A stretch of 64,000 nucleotides of DNA from Terriglobia bacterium (lineage in GTDB: Bacteria > Acidobacteriota > Terriglobia > Bryobacterales > UBA6623): the NCBI GenBank assembly GCA_009841225.1, contig VXMF01000048.1, forward strand, positions 1-64,000. Reading direction: 5' to 3'. The position numbers were made by a program, and so were the translations under genes. Each line of letters starts with the position of its first letter. The first letter of the stretch is position 1. The notes beneath the pieces are model-generated. The model saw nothing but the letters and a program-made list of their open reading frames with translations, did not search any database and had not been told where the DNA came from. Positions 8,615-16,709 of the stretch are shown piece after piece.

Positions 8615-8853
8615 GCGCCGTGCCAGGGGTCGAGCACATGGATCCCGATGTTCTCCAAATCCCGAATGTTGTGCGTTGCAACCGCCATGCCGCGGGAGCG
8701 AGCAATAGCAGCAATCTGTCCATCGGCCTGGGAAACTGGACGCCCAATGAGATGGCGCGCCGCGACAATCTCCGCAAAGGCGCGGGCTCCGTCGCTATCA
8801 AATGGCAACACTCGTCCGGCAAGAAAGTTATTGAGGGTACGCTCGCAAGCCAC
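8611..8853 (-). pseudogene. C-terminal part of a FitB/VapC PIN-domain toxin
   Basis: The 80-codon frame (GTG at 8853) matches the second half of FitB-type PIN ribonucleases: GRVLPFDSDGARAFAEI, then GRPVSQADGQIAAIARSRG with the conserved Asp, and HNIRDLENIGI ending in NPW-like DPWHGA. About 55 N-terminal residues, including the first catalytic Asp and Glu, are absent. An in-frame TGA lies three codons upstream of the GTG. The neighbouring frame reads DDMLWLASVPS, which resembles the PIN segment just before the break, so an internal deletion plus frameshift is likely. No antitoxin is recognisable upstream. It should be inactive. Confidence 0.75.
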
Positions 8854-9026
8854 AGCATGTCATCGGACTCAAAGTCCGCTCTTCTACGGGCCGTCGCTCG
8901 GGGATCATGGGTGTTCGCCAGTCCTCTTGCCCGACTTGGAATCACGAGAAAAACGGCAACTCTCCCGTGTTGTGGAATGGGAATCGCAGACTATGTCGTA
9001 CACCCGAAAAAAAGACGAGAAACTGC

Positions 9027-9081
9027 TTGACAGAATCAAGAAAGTTTGCTTCTCTGGGCACGGTTAAGATTCCGTTAAGAT
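9027..9081 (+). promoter_or_regulatory. Direct repeat with helical-turn spacing before the TonB receptor
   Basis: GTTAAGAT occurs at 9063-9070 and again at 9074-9081, an exact 11-bp period, giving TTAAGA-N5-TTAAGA. Tandem hexamers one helical turn apart are the binding pattern of OmpR/PhoB-type response regulators. A TTGACA sequence lies at 9027-9032, but no convincing -10 box follows at 16-18 bp. The repeat is 47-65 bp upstream of the receptor start codon. Confidence 0.45.
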
Positions 9082-9127
9082 CGCACAGGTTGTTCGATCG
9101 CAGGGAACACGCCGAAGGAGTCACGTC

Positions 9128-12100
9128 ATGACCAGAACATCGGGAATACTCAGAGCCCGTCTATGGCTCGGCTTCCTGGCTGTGGTGATACTCAGCAGCG
9201 GATCCGCTTGGGCCCAGGTGGCTCCAACTGCATCACTGGCCGGCACAGTTATCGACAGCTCGGGTGCCCTCGTGCCAGCTGCCTCGGTAAGCGTCACGAA
9301 TCTCGGCACGCAGTTCAAAAGGACCTCTACGACCGGCGCAAACGGGAGGTTCCTCCTTACCCTCCTGCCCATCGGGAGTTACAGTCTAGAGGCCAGCGCG
9401 CCCGGCTTTGCAACCTATCAACAGACGGGTATCACTCTAAACGTCGATACCACACACAGCCTCACCGTGGAGCTTTCGGTTGGCGAGGTTCTTGAGGTAG
9501 TCACCGTGACCTCCGAAGCCCCCATGACAGCAACGGAATCTGGCACTCTGAGCCGGGTCGTCAACACGCGGGTAGTGGAAGACCTTCCGCTCAATGGCCG
9601 CAATGTTGCCTCGATGGTTTACCTAGTTCCTGGCGTTGTCTACGGGACAAGGACCAGCAGAGCGGGCTACGCCAACACCGAGGAGGCGCTGGCGATCTCG
9701 GCGAATGGAGCGCGAGGGAGCGAGGTGGGCTACAAGCTCGATGGCGGCACTCACTCGGATGTCATCTGGCGCAACAACGCGATCTTCCCCAACCCGGACG
9801 CCATCCAGGAGTTCAGTGTTCAGACAAGCAACTACAACGCCGAATACGGCAACTCCGCTGGGGCCATCGTCAATGTCGTTACCAAGTCCGGAACCAACGA
9901 GTTCCACGGAGCGGCGTTCAATTTCCTGCGCAACGGAAGCATGAATGCGCGCAACTTCTTCGCTCGAAGACACGACAATCTGAAGCGCAACCAGTTTGGA
10001 GCCACTCTCGGAGGCCCCGTACTCGCTAACAAGCTGTTCTTCTTCGGCAGCTACCAGGGATATCGGATCAAGAACACCTCCTTGTCAAACACGGCATTTG
10101 TGCCCTCGCTGGAGAAGCGCCAAGGAGACTTTTCGGCACTAAGGAAGCAACTGAAAAACCCGTTCACCGGAGAATTGTTCCCCAACAACCGGATACCGGA
10201 GGCACTCTTTACGCCCGCCAGTGTGGGTCTCCTTGAATTCTTACCGCCGCCTCAGTCCCCGGACGGGAGAGTCTTGTTTGCTCGTCCAGATGACCGTGGC
10301 AATAACCAGTACCTGGGCAAACTGGACTACAATCGCGGGCTCCATATGATCTCGGGAAGCTTCTTCTATGTGCGGCACACGGAAGATGGCTGGGACGGGG
10401 ACAATACGCTTCTCAACTCGAGAATGGCTCAGCTGCAGACGACCAAGAGCTTCACTGGTCGATGGACTTGGACTGCATCCCCGAACCTTGTCAATACATT
10501 TATTGCCAAGACACTCTTCCTCGACTCATTCAACATTCGGACGACACCATTCGACCTTACGGATTTTGGCGTCAAGGTCGCGCCGACTGCACCTGAGCGC
10601 CGCGCACTCTTGCTCAGGATCACCGGATATGGGGGTTGGGGCAGCGGCTCCGGACCTCCAGGCAGTAACTGGATCCGGCAGAATCACGAATTCTCGAACA
10701 CGGTCAGCTACATCAAGGGAAAGCACTCGATACAGTTCGGGGCAGAGTTTGTTCCCCGGATCAAGTTCGAGTCGAACACGGGTTTCCGCCAAGCCCCCAG
10801 TATCGATTTCAGCGGTCGTGCAACCGGCGATGGTTTCGCAGACTTCCTGACCGGTAGAGCGGCGCGCTTCCGGCAGAGCGGTGGCAAAGCCAAGGACATG
10901 CGAGGTTTCGAGATGAGCTTGTACGTCCAGGACAAGTTTAATGTCGCCCGTGACTTTAGCCTTAACGTCGGACTGCGTTGGGACCCCTGGTGGCCCTACA
11001 CCGACGAACTCGGCCAGGTCACCGGTTTTCGTCCGGGACTTCAGTCGGAGCGATTTGGGAATGCTCCGCCCGGCCTTGTTTTTGCCGGTGATCGCAACTT
11101 CCCAGAGGCTGGTACGAACAACAATCTACTGAATTTAGCTCCACGGTTTGGATTTGCTTGGAACGTCGGCGGGAAGAATCGGACTAGCGTTCGGGGAGGT
11201 TATGGTGTCTTCTTTTCGCGGCTTCCTGGCGTCATGTACAACAACTTCGTCGAAGCAGCGCCGTTCTCTCCGTCGTTTACACTTCGGGACGTGGATTTCA
11301 TGGATCCGTATGGATCCAAAGGCGTACGAGATCCCTTCCCGGAGGCCTTTGCTCCCTACACTCCGCCATCCGACGTAACCTTTGCATCTGTCGGGAACAA
11401 TTTCACGATTCGTCCAGACTTCAAGACCGGCTACATCCAGCAGTGGAATCTTACGATTGAGCGACAGCTAGTAGCAGATCTCCTGTTGCGAACGGCCTAC
11501 GTGGGCTCTAAGGGCACGCGACTGGTCAGCACTGACCAGCTTAACCCGGCCATCTTTGGGGCTGGAGCGACCAACGGAAACACGAACAGACGACGCGCGC
11601 TGTATCCCAATTTCGCCTCTCTGGTCCAGCTTGGGAGTGACTACTTCTCGACGTACCACTCGTTGCAGGTAAGCTTGGAGAAGCGATATCGGGACAATCT
11701 GTCGTTCCTGACGTTCTACACCTTTTCCAAGTCCATCGATCAGGACTCCCGGGATCCTCAATTTAATCAGCCTCACAATCCGTTTGACCGAAGCGCGAAC
11801 CGAGGATTGTCCGCCTTCAATGTGCCACACAACTTCCGACAGTCGTTCATATGGGACCTGCCGAGGCTCGCGGGTCAACACGCGTTGATGAGGCACGTGG
11901 CGGGTGGCTGGAGCCTCACCGGCATCTGGACCTGGCAAAGTGGGAACCCGATCAGAATCCGAACCGGGAGAGATCGATCACTTGCAGGCACCAACGACGA
12001 TCGGCCGGATTTGCTCTCTGGTATCAGTCCTTTCTTGCCATCCAATCGACCTCGAGCCGAGGTTATTCAAGAGTACTTCAACACCGATGCCTTCACTCTG

Positions 12101-12358
12101 AATCCACTCGGCACGTTCGGCACCACCCCGCGGAACCTCATTCACGCCCCCGGGGATTTCAAAGTGGACGTGAGTCTGCAGAAACAAATTCCTCTTTCAG
12201 AAGGACACAGGCTTCAGTTTCGCGCTGAGTTTTTCAATATGCTCAACAACGTGAATCTGGGTAGCCCACAGCGGACTATGGTGAACAGGCGGTTCGGCAG
12301 GATCACGAGCGCAGGGAGCCCGAGAATCATCCAACTCGCGTTGAAGTACGTGTTCTGA
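9128..12358 (+). CDS. Oar-like TonB-dependent receptor with carboxypeptidase-regulatory domain
   Basis: This 1076-residue outer-membrane protein has a signal peptide (RLWLGFLAVVILSSGSAWAQ). It is followed by a CarboxypepD_reg-like beta-sandwich (about 35-115: LAGTVIDSSGALVPAASVSV), then a plug (VVEDLPLNGRNVASMVYLVPG) and a large beta-barrel ending in the aromatic LALKYVF. This architecture is expanded in Acidobacteriota, where such receptors are thought to import oligosaccharides or peptides; the ligand here is unknown. AGGAG lies 7 bp before the ATG. It stands alone, transcribed towards the convergent defence operon, with a possible response-regulator repeat upstream. The coding frame is intact. 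Confidence 0.92.
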   Translation: MTRTSGILRARLWLGFLAVVILSSGSAWAQVAPTASLAGTVIDSSGALVPAASVSVTNLGTQFKRTSTTGANGRFLLTLLPIGSYSLEASAPGFATYQQTGITLNVDTTHSLTVELSVGEVLEVVTVTSEAPMTATESGTLSRVVNTRVVEDLPLNGRNVASMVYLVPGVVYGTRTSRAGYANTEEALAISANGARGSEVGYKLDGGTHSDVIWRNNAIFPNPDAIQEFSVQTSNYNAEYGNSAGAIVNVVTKSGTNEFHGAAFNFLRNGSMNARNFFARRHDNLKRNQFGATLGGPVLANKLFFFGSYQGYRIKNTSLSNTAFVPSLEKRQGDFSALRKQLKNPFTGELFPNNRIPEALFTPASVGLLEFLPPPQSPDGRVLFARPDDRGNNQYLGKLDYNRGLHMISGSFFYVRHTEDGWDGDNTLLNSRMAQLQTTKSFTGRWTWTASPNLVNTFIAKTLFLDSFNIRTTPFDLTDFGVKVAPTAPERRALLLRITGYGGWGSGSGPPGSNWIRQNHEFSNTVSYIKGKHSIQFGAEFVPRIKFESNTGFRQAPSIDFSGRATGDGFADFLTGRAARFRQSGGKAKDMRGFEMSLYVQDKFNVARDFSLNVGLRWDPWWPYTDELGQVTGFRPGLQSERFGNAPPGLVFAGDRNFPEAGTNNNLLNLAPRFGFAWNVGGKNRTSVRGGYGVFFSRLPGVMYNNFVEAAPFSPSFTLRDVDFMDPYGSKGVRDPFPEAFAPYTPPSDVTFASVGNNFTIRPDFKTGYIQQWNLTIERQLVADLLLRTAYVGSKGTRLVSTDQLNPAIFGAGATNGNTNRRRALYPNFASLVQLGSDYFSTYHSLQVSLEKRYRDNLSFLTFYTFSKSIDQDSRDPQFNQPHNPFDRSANRGLSAFNVPHNFRQSFIWDLPRLAGQHALMRHVAGGWSLTGIWTWQSGNPIRIRTGRDRSLAGTNDDRPDLLSGISPFLPSNRPRAEVIQEYFNTDAFTLNPLGTFGTTPRNLIHAPGDFKVDVSLQKQIPLSEGHRLQFRAEFFNMLNNVNLGSPQRTMVNRRFGRITSAGSPRIIQLALKYVF

Positions 12359-12397
12359 TCACCTCCGGACAGTCAGTACACGCAACCAGTTGGCCTT

Positions 12398-12425
12398 GGG
12401 CCGAGCCGGATTTTCGGTTCGGTCC
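12398..12425. terminator. Possible bidirectional terminator hairpin
   Basis: GGGCCGA at 12398 pairs with TCGGTCC at 12419 (one G-U pair), extended inside by CCG/CGG around a GATTTT-type loop. It lies 40 bp after the receptor stop and between convergent genes. There is no strong T-run. The rest of 12359-12627 shows no gene I can support. Confidence 0.35.
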
Positions 12426-12627
12426 AACGCCAGCGGAAGCAGGTCGGTACCAACATCCTTGAGCTAGGGAAGCCGGTTACCCAGCTCCCCGAGCAGTTCT
12501 GCTGACGCTAGATGTCCGATCCACCGTGATGAGGGTCTCAATGCCAAGCCGTCGTCGTCGGCAGGCTACAGCAGGGGACCATTCGCGGTACTCGCAAGCC
12601 CAATAAGGTTCGCGAACGGATCGGCCA

Positions 12628-13812
12628 TCACTGCCTCACAACGAGTGACGCCGAGCTTGCGTCATATCGGTACTGAGTAATGGTTCCCTCGCGGATCTTC
12701 TCGACTGCCTCGTCTATGGCGTCGAGTGGCGCGAGAAACCACTCGCGCGGCACGACGGGATTGCCGAAACGGTCCGCGATTTCGATGTCAAGACGTGCGG
12801 GACCGAAGATGCGGTGGATCAGCTTCTCGAGCTTAGTCCGGTCGATATTGTAGAGACTGTAAGTGGCGACGATCTCGACCTCCGCCATCAGGAAGGTAGG
12901 ATCCAGCCGAGCGCCGGCGATACGCGTCTCCACCTTCGCGGTCGTGACGCCGATCTTATGGACGAGATCACGATTCTCGGCGACGAAGGGAATATCCGCC
13001 TTGCTCCGCAGCACATAAATGGTACCGCTTGCCTCGTCGCCGTCCGCTGTTACCTCGGCGAATAGGGGGCCCGCCGATGCCTCTAGGATCCGTCTGCCAG
13101 TCTCGTCCTTGTGGAGCGCGCGTTGCAGCGAACGTCTGAGCATGTTGCTCTCCGTGGCGTTGTCGAAGATCACGCGCAGCCGCGCGTCCCGGTCGCCGTA
13201 TCGCTGCGTGAACTCTTCACCTACCTCCGCCACATAGGCCTTCTGGCCGCCCACGATGAAGAACCGGCCGGACTCGATGTCGGACTGGATGCCCAGGGGA
13301 CGGGTCTCACGGAGACCGGCATCAAGCTCTTTCTGCACTTGCTCGAAGAGCGGCCGGAACGTTTCGAAGTCCTCGCACTTGCGACGGGTTGCGATTTCCT
13401 CGGCGGCACGCTTCTCCGCGCTCGACCGCACATGACGAAGCTCGCCGATGTCCGGCACCCCGGACTCGACGCCAAGCTCGGCAAGCAACGCGTCATCGTC
13501 CATGCCGTCCGGGGACGCGGACTCGTGGAGATTGCCAAGCAGTCCCTGATGGTCGAAATGGTTCAGGAGCGTGCGGCATTCCTCCTGATTTCGCATACGG
13601 TCCAGGCGCACCGCATAGAGGCGTTCGAAGATGTTGCCCTCATGATCGTGGCGTGGTGTGCGGCCATGCGTCTCGAAGAAACGCTGGATCTCCTCGAAGC
13701 CCGCAATGATCCGCTCCTCTCGCAGCGTGCGACTCGCTGGCTGTCCGGGTTCTACAACGATGCCGAGTTCGGCGAGCAGGGCGTCGTCCTCGTCTGAGAA
13801 TTTCCTATCCAT
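12628..13812 (-). CDS. GIY-YIG (T5orf172/Mug113-type) nuclease of defence cassette
   Basis: In this 394-residue protein the C-terminal third is a GIY-YIG domain of the T5orf172/Mug113 type: TIYVLRSKADIPF (about 265), then HKIGVTTAKVETRIAGA with the conserved Arg, and DRTKLEKLIHRIFG with the likely catalytic Glu. The YIG tyrosine position reads His (VHKIG). The domain ends with the family's PREWFLAPLDAIDEAVEKI. The first 250 residues are charged and helical with repeated DDALLAELGV-like stretches (near the start and near residue 105), perhaps protein-interaction helices. It is the last gene of a four-gene operon, and its ATG overlaps the helicase stop by 8 bp. The expected activity is DNA cleavage, presumably directed by the helicase. 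Confidence 0.85.
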   Translation of the reverse strand: MDRKFSDEDDALLAELGIVVEPGQPASRTLREERIIAGFEEIQRFFETHGRTPRHDHEGNIFERLYAVRLDRMRNQEECRTLLNHFDHQGLLGNLHESASPDGMDDDALLAELGVESGVPDIGELRHVRSSAEKRAAEEIATRRKCEDFETFRPLFEQVQKELDAGLRETRPLGIQSDIESGRFFIVGGQKAYVAEVGEEFTQRYGDRDARLRVIFDNATESNMLRRSLQRALHKDETGRRILEASAGPLFAEVTADGDEASGTIYVLRSKADIPFVAENRDLVHKIGVTTAKVETRIAGARLDPTFLMAEVEIVATYSLYNIDRTKLEKLIHRIFGPARLDIEIADRFGNPVVPREWFLAPLDAIDEAVEKIREGTITQYRYDASSASLVVRQ

Positions 13813-15850
13813 CGACGGCCTCGGCCTTCATCCGGACGAGGAAGGCGACGCCTTCCGCCATCCGTTGCTCCCACGCATCCTGCGACGTGATTGACGGCAA
13901 GCGGCCGCGCTCATGCTTGAACCTCAGTGCACGACGAGCGAGGTCTCGCGCCTCCTCCGGCGTAAGCTGGATCTTCTTCGCGGTAATGACGGCGGCGACC
14001 TGTTTCAGGCTCTCCTCGCTCATCGTCTTGGCTAGGATGGCGTAGGCCTCGCCAAAGGGGTTGATCCTGTCGATGAGGTCGATGTCCAGATCGCGAACGT
14101 CCATGGCGAACTTCCGGACGCCGTCGATTAGCGCGGTGCTGCCATTCGTCTGCGCTTCAAGATCGTCGAGCGCTTTCTCTTTCGCTTTCTGGGTCAAGTT
14201 CAGGGCGGCGATGGCGTGCTGACGCACCGCCTCCCGATCTTCTTCGGAGAGGTCTGGGTAACGGTCCTTTACGATCTTTCCCATGCGAACCTGGGTCAGT
14301 TCCTCGGGTACCAGTTCCTCGTCGAAGAGCCCACGCTCGACGGCAGTCTTGTCCTGTGCAAACGCGGCGATCACCTCGTTCAGGTCCTCCCGGCAGATGC
14401 GTTCAGCATCCTTGCCCTTTGGCGCCGTTAAGCCCTTGATCTCGATGTGGAACTGGCCGGTATTGTGATTGAAGCCTACATTGCACTTCTCCGGGTCGTA
14501 GCCTTCCTCGCCATAGTCGGTGCCCTCGACGGGACCGCTTTCCGGCTTCTTCGGAGTGAAGTTGAAGCGGGGCGCGAGCACCTGCTCCATCAGTAGGCTG
14601 GCCGCGATGGCCTTGAGAGTGTCGTTCACCGCCTCAGTGACTGCCTCTTCCGAGGCGTCGGGCTCGGCGATCAGGTTTGTAAAGCGAGCGCGGGTCTTGC
14701 CGGGCGCGTCACGCGTTGCGCGCCCGATGATCTGGACAATCTCGGTCAGGCTTGACCGGTAACCAACCGTCAGCGCGTGATCGCACCAGACCCAATCGAA
14801 GCCCTCTTTGGCCATACCGAGGGCAACAATGATGTCGACATTATCCCGGTTGTTCATTCGCTCCGAGTCTCTGAGCGCGGCCGCCACCCGCTCCCGCCTG
14901 CCCGGGTCGTCGTCAACGAGGTCGGCGATCCTGAGGATCCGGCCCTTGGGGGTCTTGACAAGTTGGAATCCAGTCGCCGGATCGGCGCCCTGCCATTCAC
15001 CAAGTTCCTCGATGATGTGCTCGACCTCCCGAATCTTGTCCTTCGTGCTCTCACGCGAGTTAACGTTGGGGATGTGGACGATCGTCTTCTCATTGGGGTC
15101 CAGCACCCGGAGAATGTCGTCCGCATAGTTGCCTGTGTAGAAGAAATAGCCGATGTCGAGTTGCTTCAGATGCTCGTAGCCGTTGAGCTGCTCGTAATAC
15201 GTGTAAGTTACGGTCTCGAACTTCGCCTCGTCATCGGGCATGAGCACAGGCTCGGCATCGCCCCGGAAATATGATCCGGTCATCGCCACAATGTGCGACT
15301 TGTCGCGCGCGATGATCTGTCCAACATGCTCGCCAAGCCGGTTGTCGGGATTGGCGGAGACGTGGTGGAACTCGTCGACTGCGATCAACCGGCCATCAAA
15401 GGCGCCCGCACCGAAGCGGTCGACGGCGAACCGGAAAGTGGCATGCGTACACACTAGGATGTGGTCGTCGCTGTCGAGAAACGCCTTCACAGAATTCACC
15501 TTGCCGCCGTCCGTCCCCGGCGCGTTGCATAGGTTCCATCTTGGGGGAACACTCCAGTCGGCCCAAAAGCCGAACTCGCTCAGTGGTGCGTCGTCGAAAC
15601 TCGCGCCAATGGGCCTCTCGGGGACGACGACGATCGCTTGGCGGAGACCTTGGTTGTGCAACTTGTCGAGCGCGATAAACATCAGCGCACGGCTCTTGCC
15701 CGATGCCGGCGGCGACTTGATTAGGAGATACTGCTCCCCGCGCTTCTCCCAAGCTCGTTCCTGCATCGGGCGCATGCCGAGTTCGTTGGAACTCGTGGAT
15801 TTGCCGCTACAGGCGTAAGGGACCGACACGGATGGGATGGTTTCATGCAT
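13805..15850 (-). CDS. DExH-box helicase/ATPase of defence cassette (type III Res-like)
   Basis: This 681-residue superfamily 2 helicase is of the kind found in restriction systems. Walker A is PPASGKS (about residue 45), Walker B is DEFHH (about 157), motif III is MTGSYFRGD, and motif VI is EIVQIIGRATRD in the second RecA lobe. Upstream of motif VI, IIVALGMAKEGFDWVWCD is typical of these enzymes. The C-terminal 300 residues are helical without a recognised nuclease motif, so cutting is probably left to the GIY-YIG partner. I prefer the ATG at 15850, which gives an 8-bp overlap with the preceding gene, matching the next junction; an upstream in-frame start at 15874 exists. ATP-driven translocation or unwinding of target DNA is the expected role. 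Confidence 0.88.
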   Translation of the reverse strand: MHETIPSVSVPYACSGKSTSSNELGMRPMQERAWEKRGEQYLLIKSPPASGKSRALMFIALDKLHNQGLRQAIVVVPERPIGASFDDAPLSEFGFWADWSVPPRWNLCNAPGTDGGKVNSVKAFLDSDDHILVCTHATFRFAVDRFGAGAFDGRLIAVDEFHHVSANPDNRLGEHVGQIIARDKSHIVAMTGSYFRGDAEPVLMPDDEAKFETVTYTYYEQLNGYEHLKQLDIGYFFYTGNYADDILRVLDPNEKTIVHIPNVNSRESTKDKIREVEHIIEELGEWQGADPATGFQLVKTPKGRILRIADLVDDDPGRRERVAAALRDSERMNNRDNVDIIVALGMAKEGFDWVWCDHALTVGYRSSLTEIVQIIGRATRDAPGKTRARFTNLIAEPDASEEAVTEAVNDTLKAIAASLLMEQVLAPRFNFTPKKPESGPVEGTDYGEEGYDPEKCNVGFNHNTGQFHIEIKGLTAPKGKDAERICREDLNEVIAAFAQDKTAVERGLFDEELVPEELTQVRMGKIVKDRYPDLSEEDREAVRQHAIAALNLTQKAKEKALDDLEAQTNGSTALIDGVRKFAMDVRDLDIDLIDRINPFGEAYAILAKTMSEESLKQVAAVITAKKIQLTPEEARDLARRALRFKHERGRLPSITSQDAWEQRMAEGVAFLVRMKAEAVDG

Positions 15851-16709
15851 GGGAAGGACTGAGCCTCTGGTCAAGTCGGCGAAGGAAAAGACGTGCGGTC
15901 ACGAGCGAAACCTGAAGCCTGAAGCTCGCATCTTCTTCTTCGGAGAGGCCCGGGTGTCCACCATGGGGGTGCATTCTGCTCATTAGCCCCTGAACGTATT
16001 GCGGCTTTTGGTTGTTGGGATTCCACTCGTTGTAGTCGGCAAGCAGGAACGGCGGCTGAAGGCCGCCAAGATAATCTCGTTTCGCCTTGCTGTCTCCGCT
16101 ACCTGTATAGCCCAGGCTGGCAGCAACTTCGTTGAGATAGCTCTCGTAGAAGTTTCGCAACTCTCCGTTGGCCGATGACCATTCTCCGCGACTGAACGCT
16201 GATACCGCGTGCTTCAAATGTCCCTTCGCAATGTCGAACCCGTGTCGATCCAACAAGAGCACGACTTCGCTTTCGGCTTCCCGAAAGTCGAGTTCGGGAA
16301 CACCCGAAGGCAACATTCGGACGAGATGAAAGGATGTCTCGGTTTGCCCGCTCTGACAATAATCTTCTGGGTTGGCCTCACTCTGGGCCGTGCAAATCTC
16401 AAAGCCATCAAATCGTAAGCCCGCAACGAGTTTTCTCCATGCAGCCGAACCTCTGTGGTCCTGCGGCGCCGAAATTGCGATCTCGACCAAGGCGCGGCTG
16501 AGATCCACTTTTCCACCCTCCGTCAGGACCTTGATTCTTTCCTCACAGGCGATGCGAGCCAAATCCGCGACTCGCGACGATTTGCTTGAAGAGCTGCACC
16601 TACCCGCTATCCCCCATTGCACTTCCAGTAATTCCATGTCGCTGTGTGAGCGGAAGCTCGAGATGACCTCGGCAGCAGCGACGATGGTCATCCGATTCAA
16701 TGCGGTCAC
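15843..16709 (-). CDS. Unknown cassette protein with Abi-like C-terminal region
   Basis: This 288-residue protein has no family name I can assign. It starts with GTG at 16709, overlapping the methyltransferase stop by 4 bp (GTGA), and overlaps the helicase start by 8 bp. The N-terminal 140 residues are mixed alpha/beta. The C-terminal half is helical: HLKHAVSAFSRGEWSSANG, ELRNFYESYLNEVAASLGY, then HPGLSEEEDASFRLQVSLV. That pattern recalls the C-terminal domain of abortive-infection proteins and HEPN-like folds, where a His-containing loop precedes a last helix. No catalytic site can be named with confidence. Its fixed position between modification and helicase genes suggests it is a working component, possibly the specificity or sensing subunit. 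Confidence 0.7.
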   Translation of the reverse strand: MTALNRMTIVAAAEVISSFRSHSDMELLEVQWGIAGRCSSSSKSSRVADLARIACEERIKVLTEGGKVDLSRALVEIAISAPQDHRGSAAWRKLVAGLRFDGFEICTAQSEANPEDYCQSGQTETSFHLVRMLPSGVPELDFREAESEVVLLLDRHGFDIAKGHLKHAVSAFSRGEWSSANGELRNFYESYLNEVAASLGYTGSGDSKAKRDYLGGLQPPFLLADYNEWNPNNQKPQYVQGLMSRMHPHGGHPGLSEEEDASFRLQVSLVTARLFLRRLDQRLSPSHA

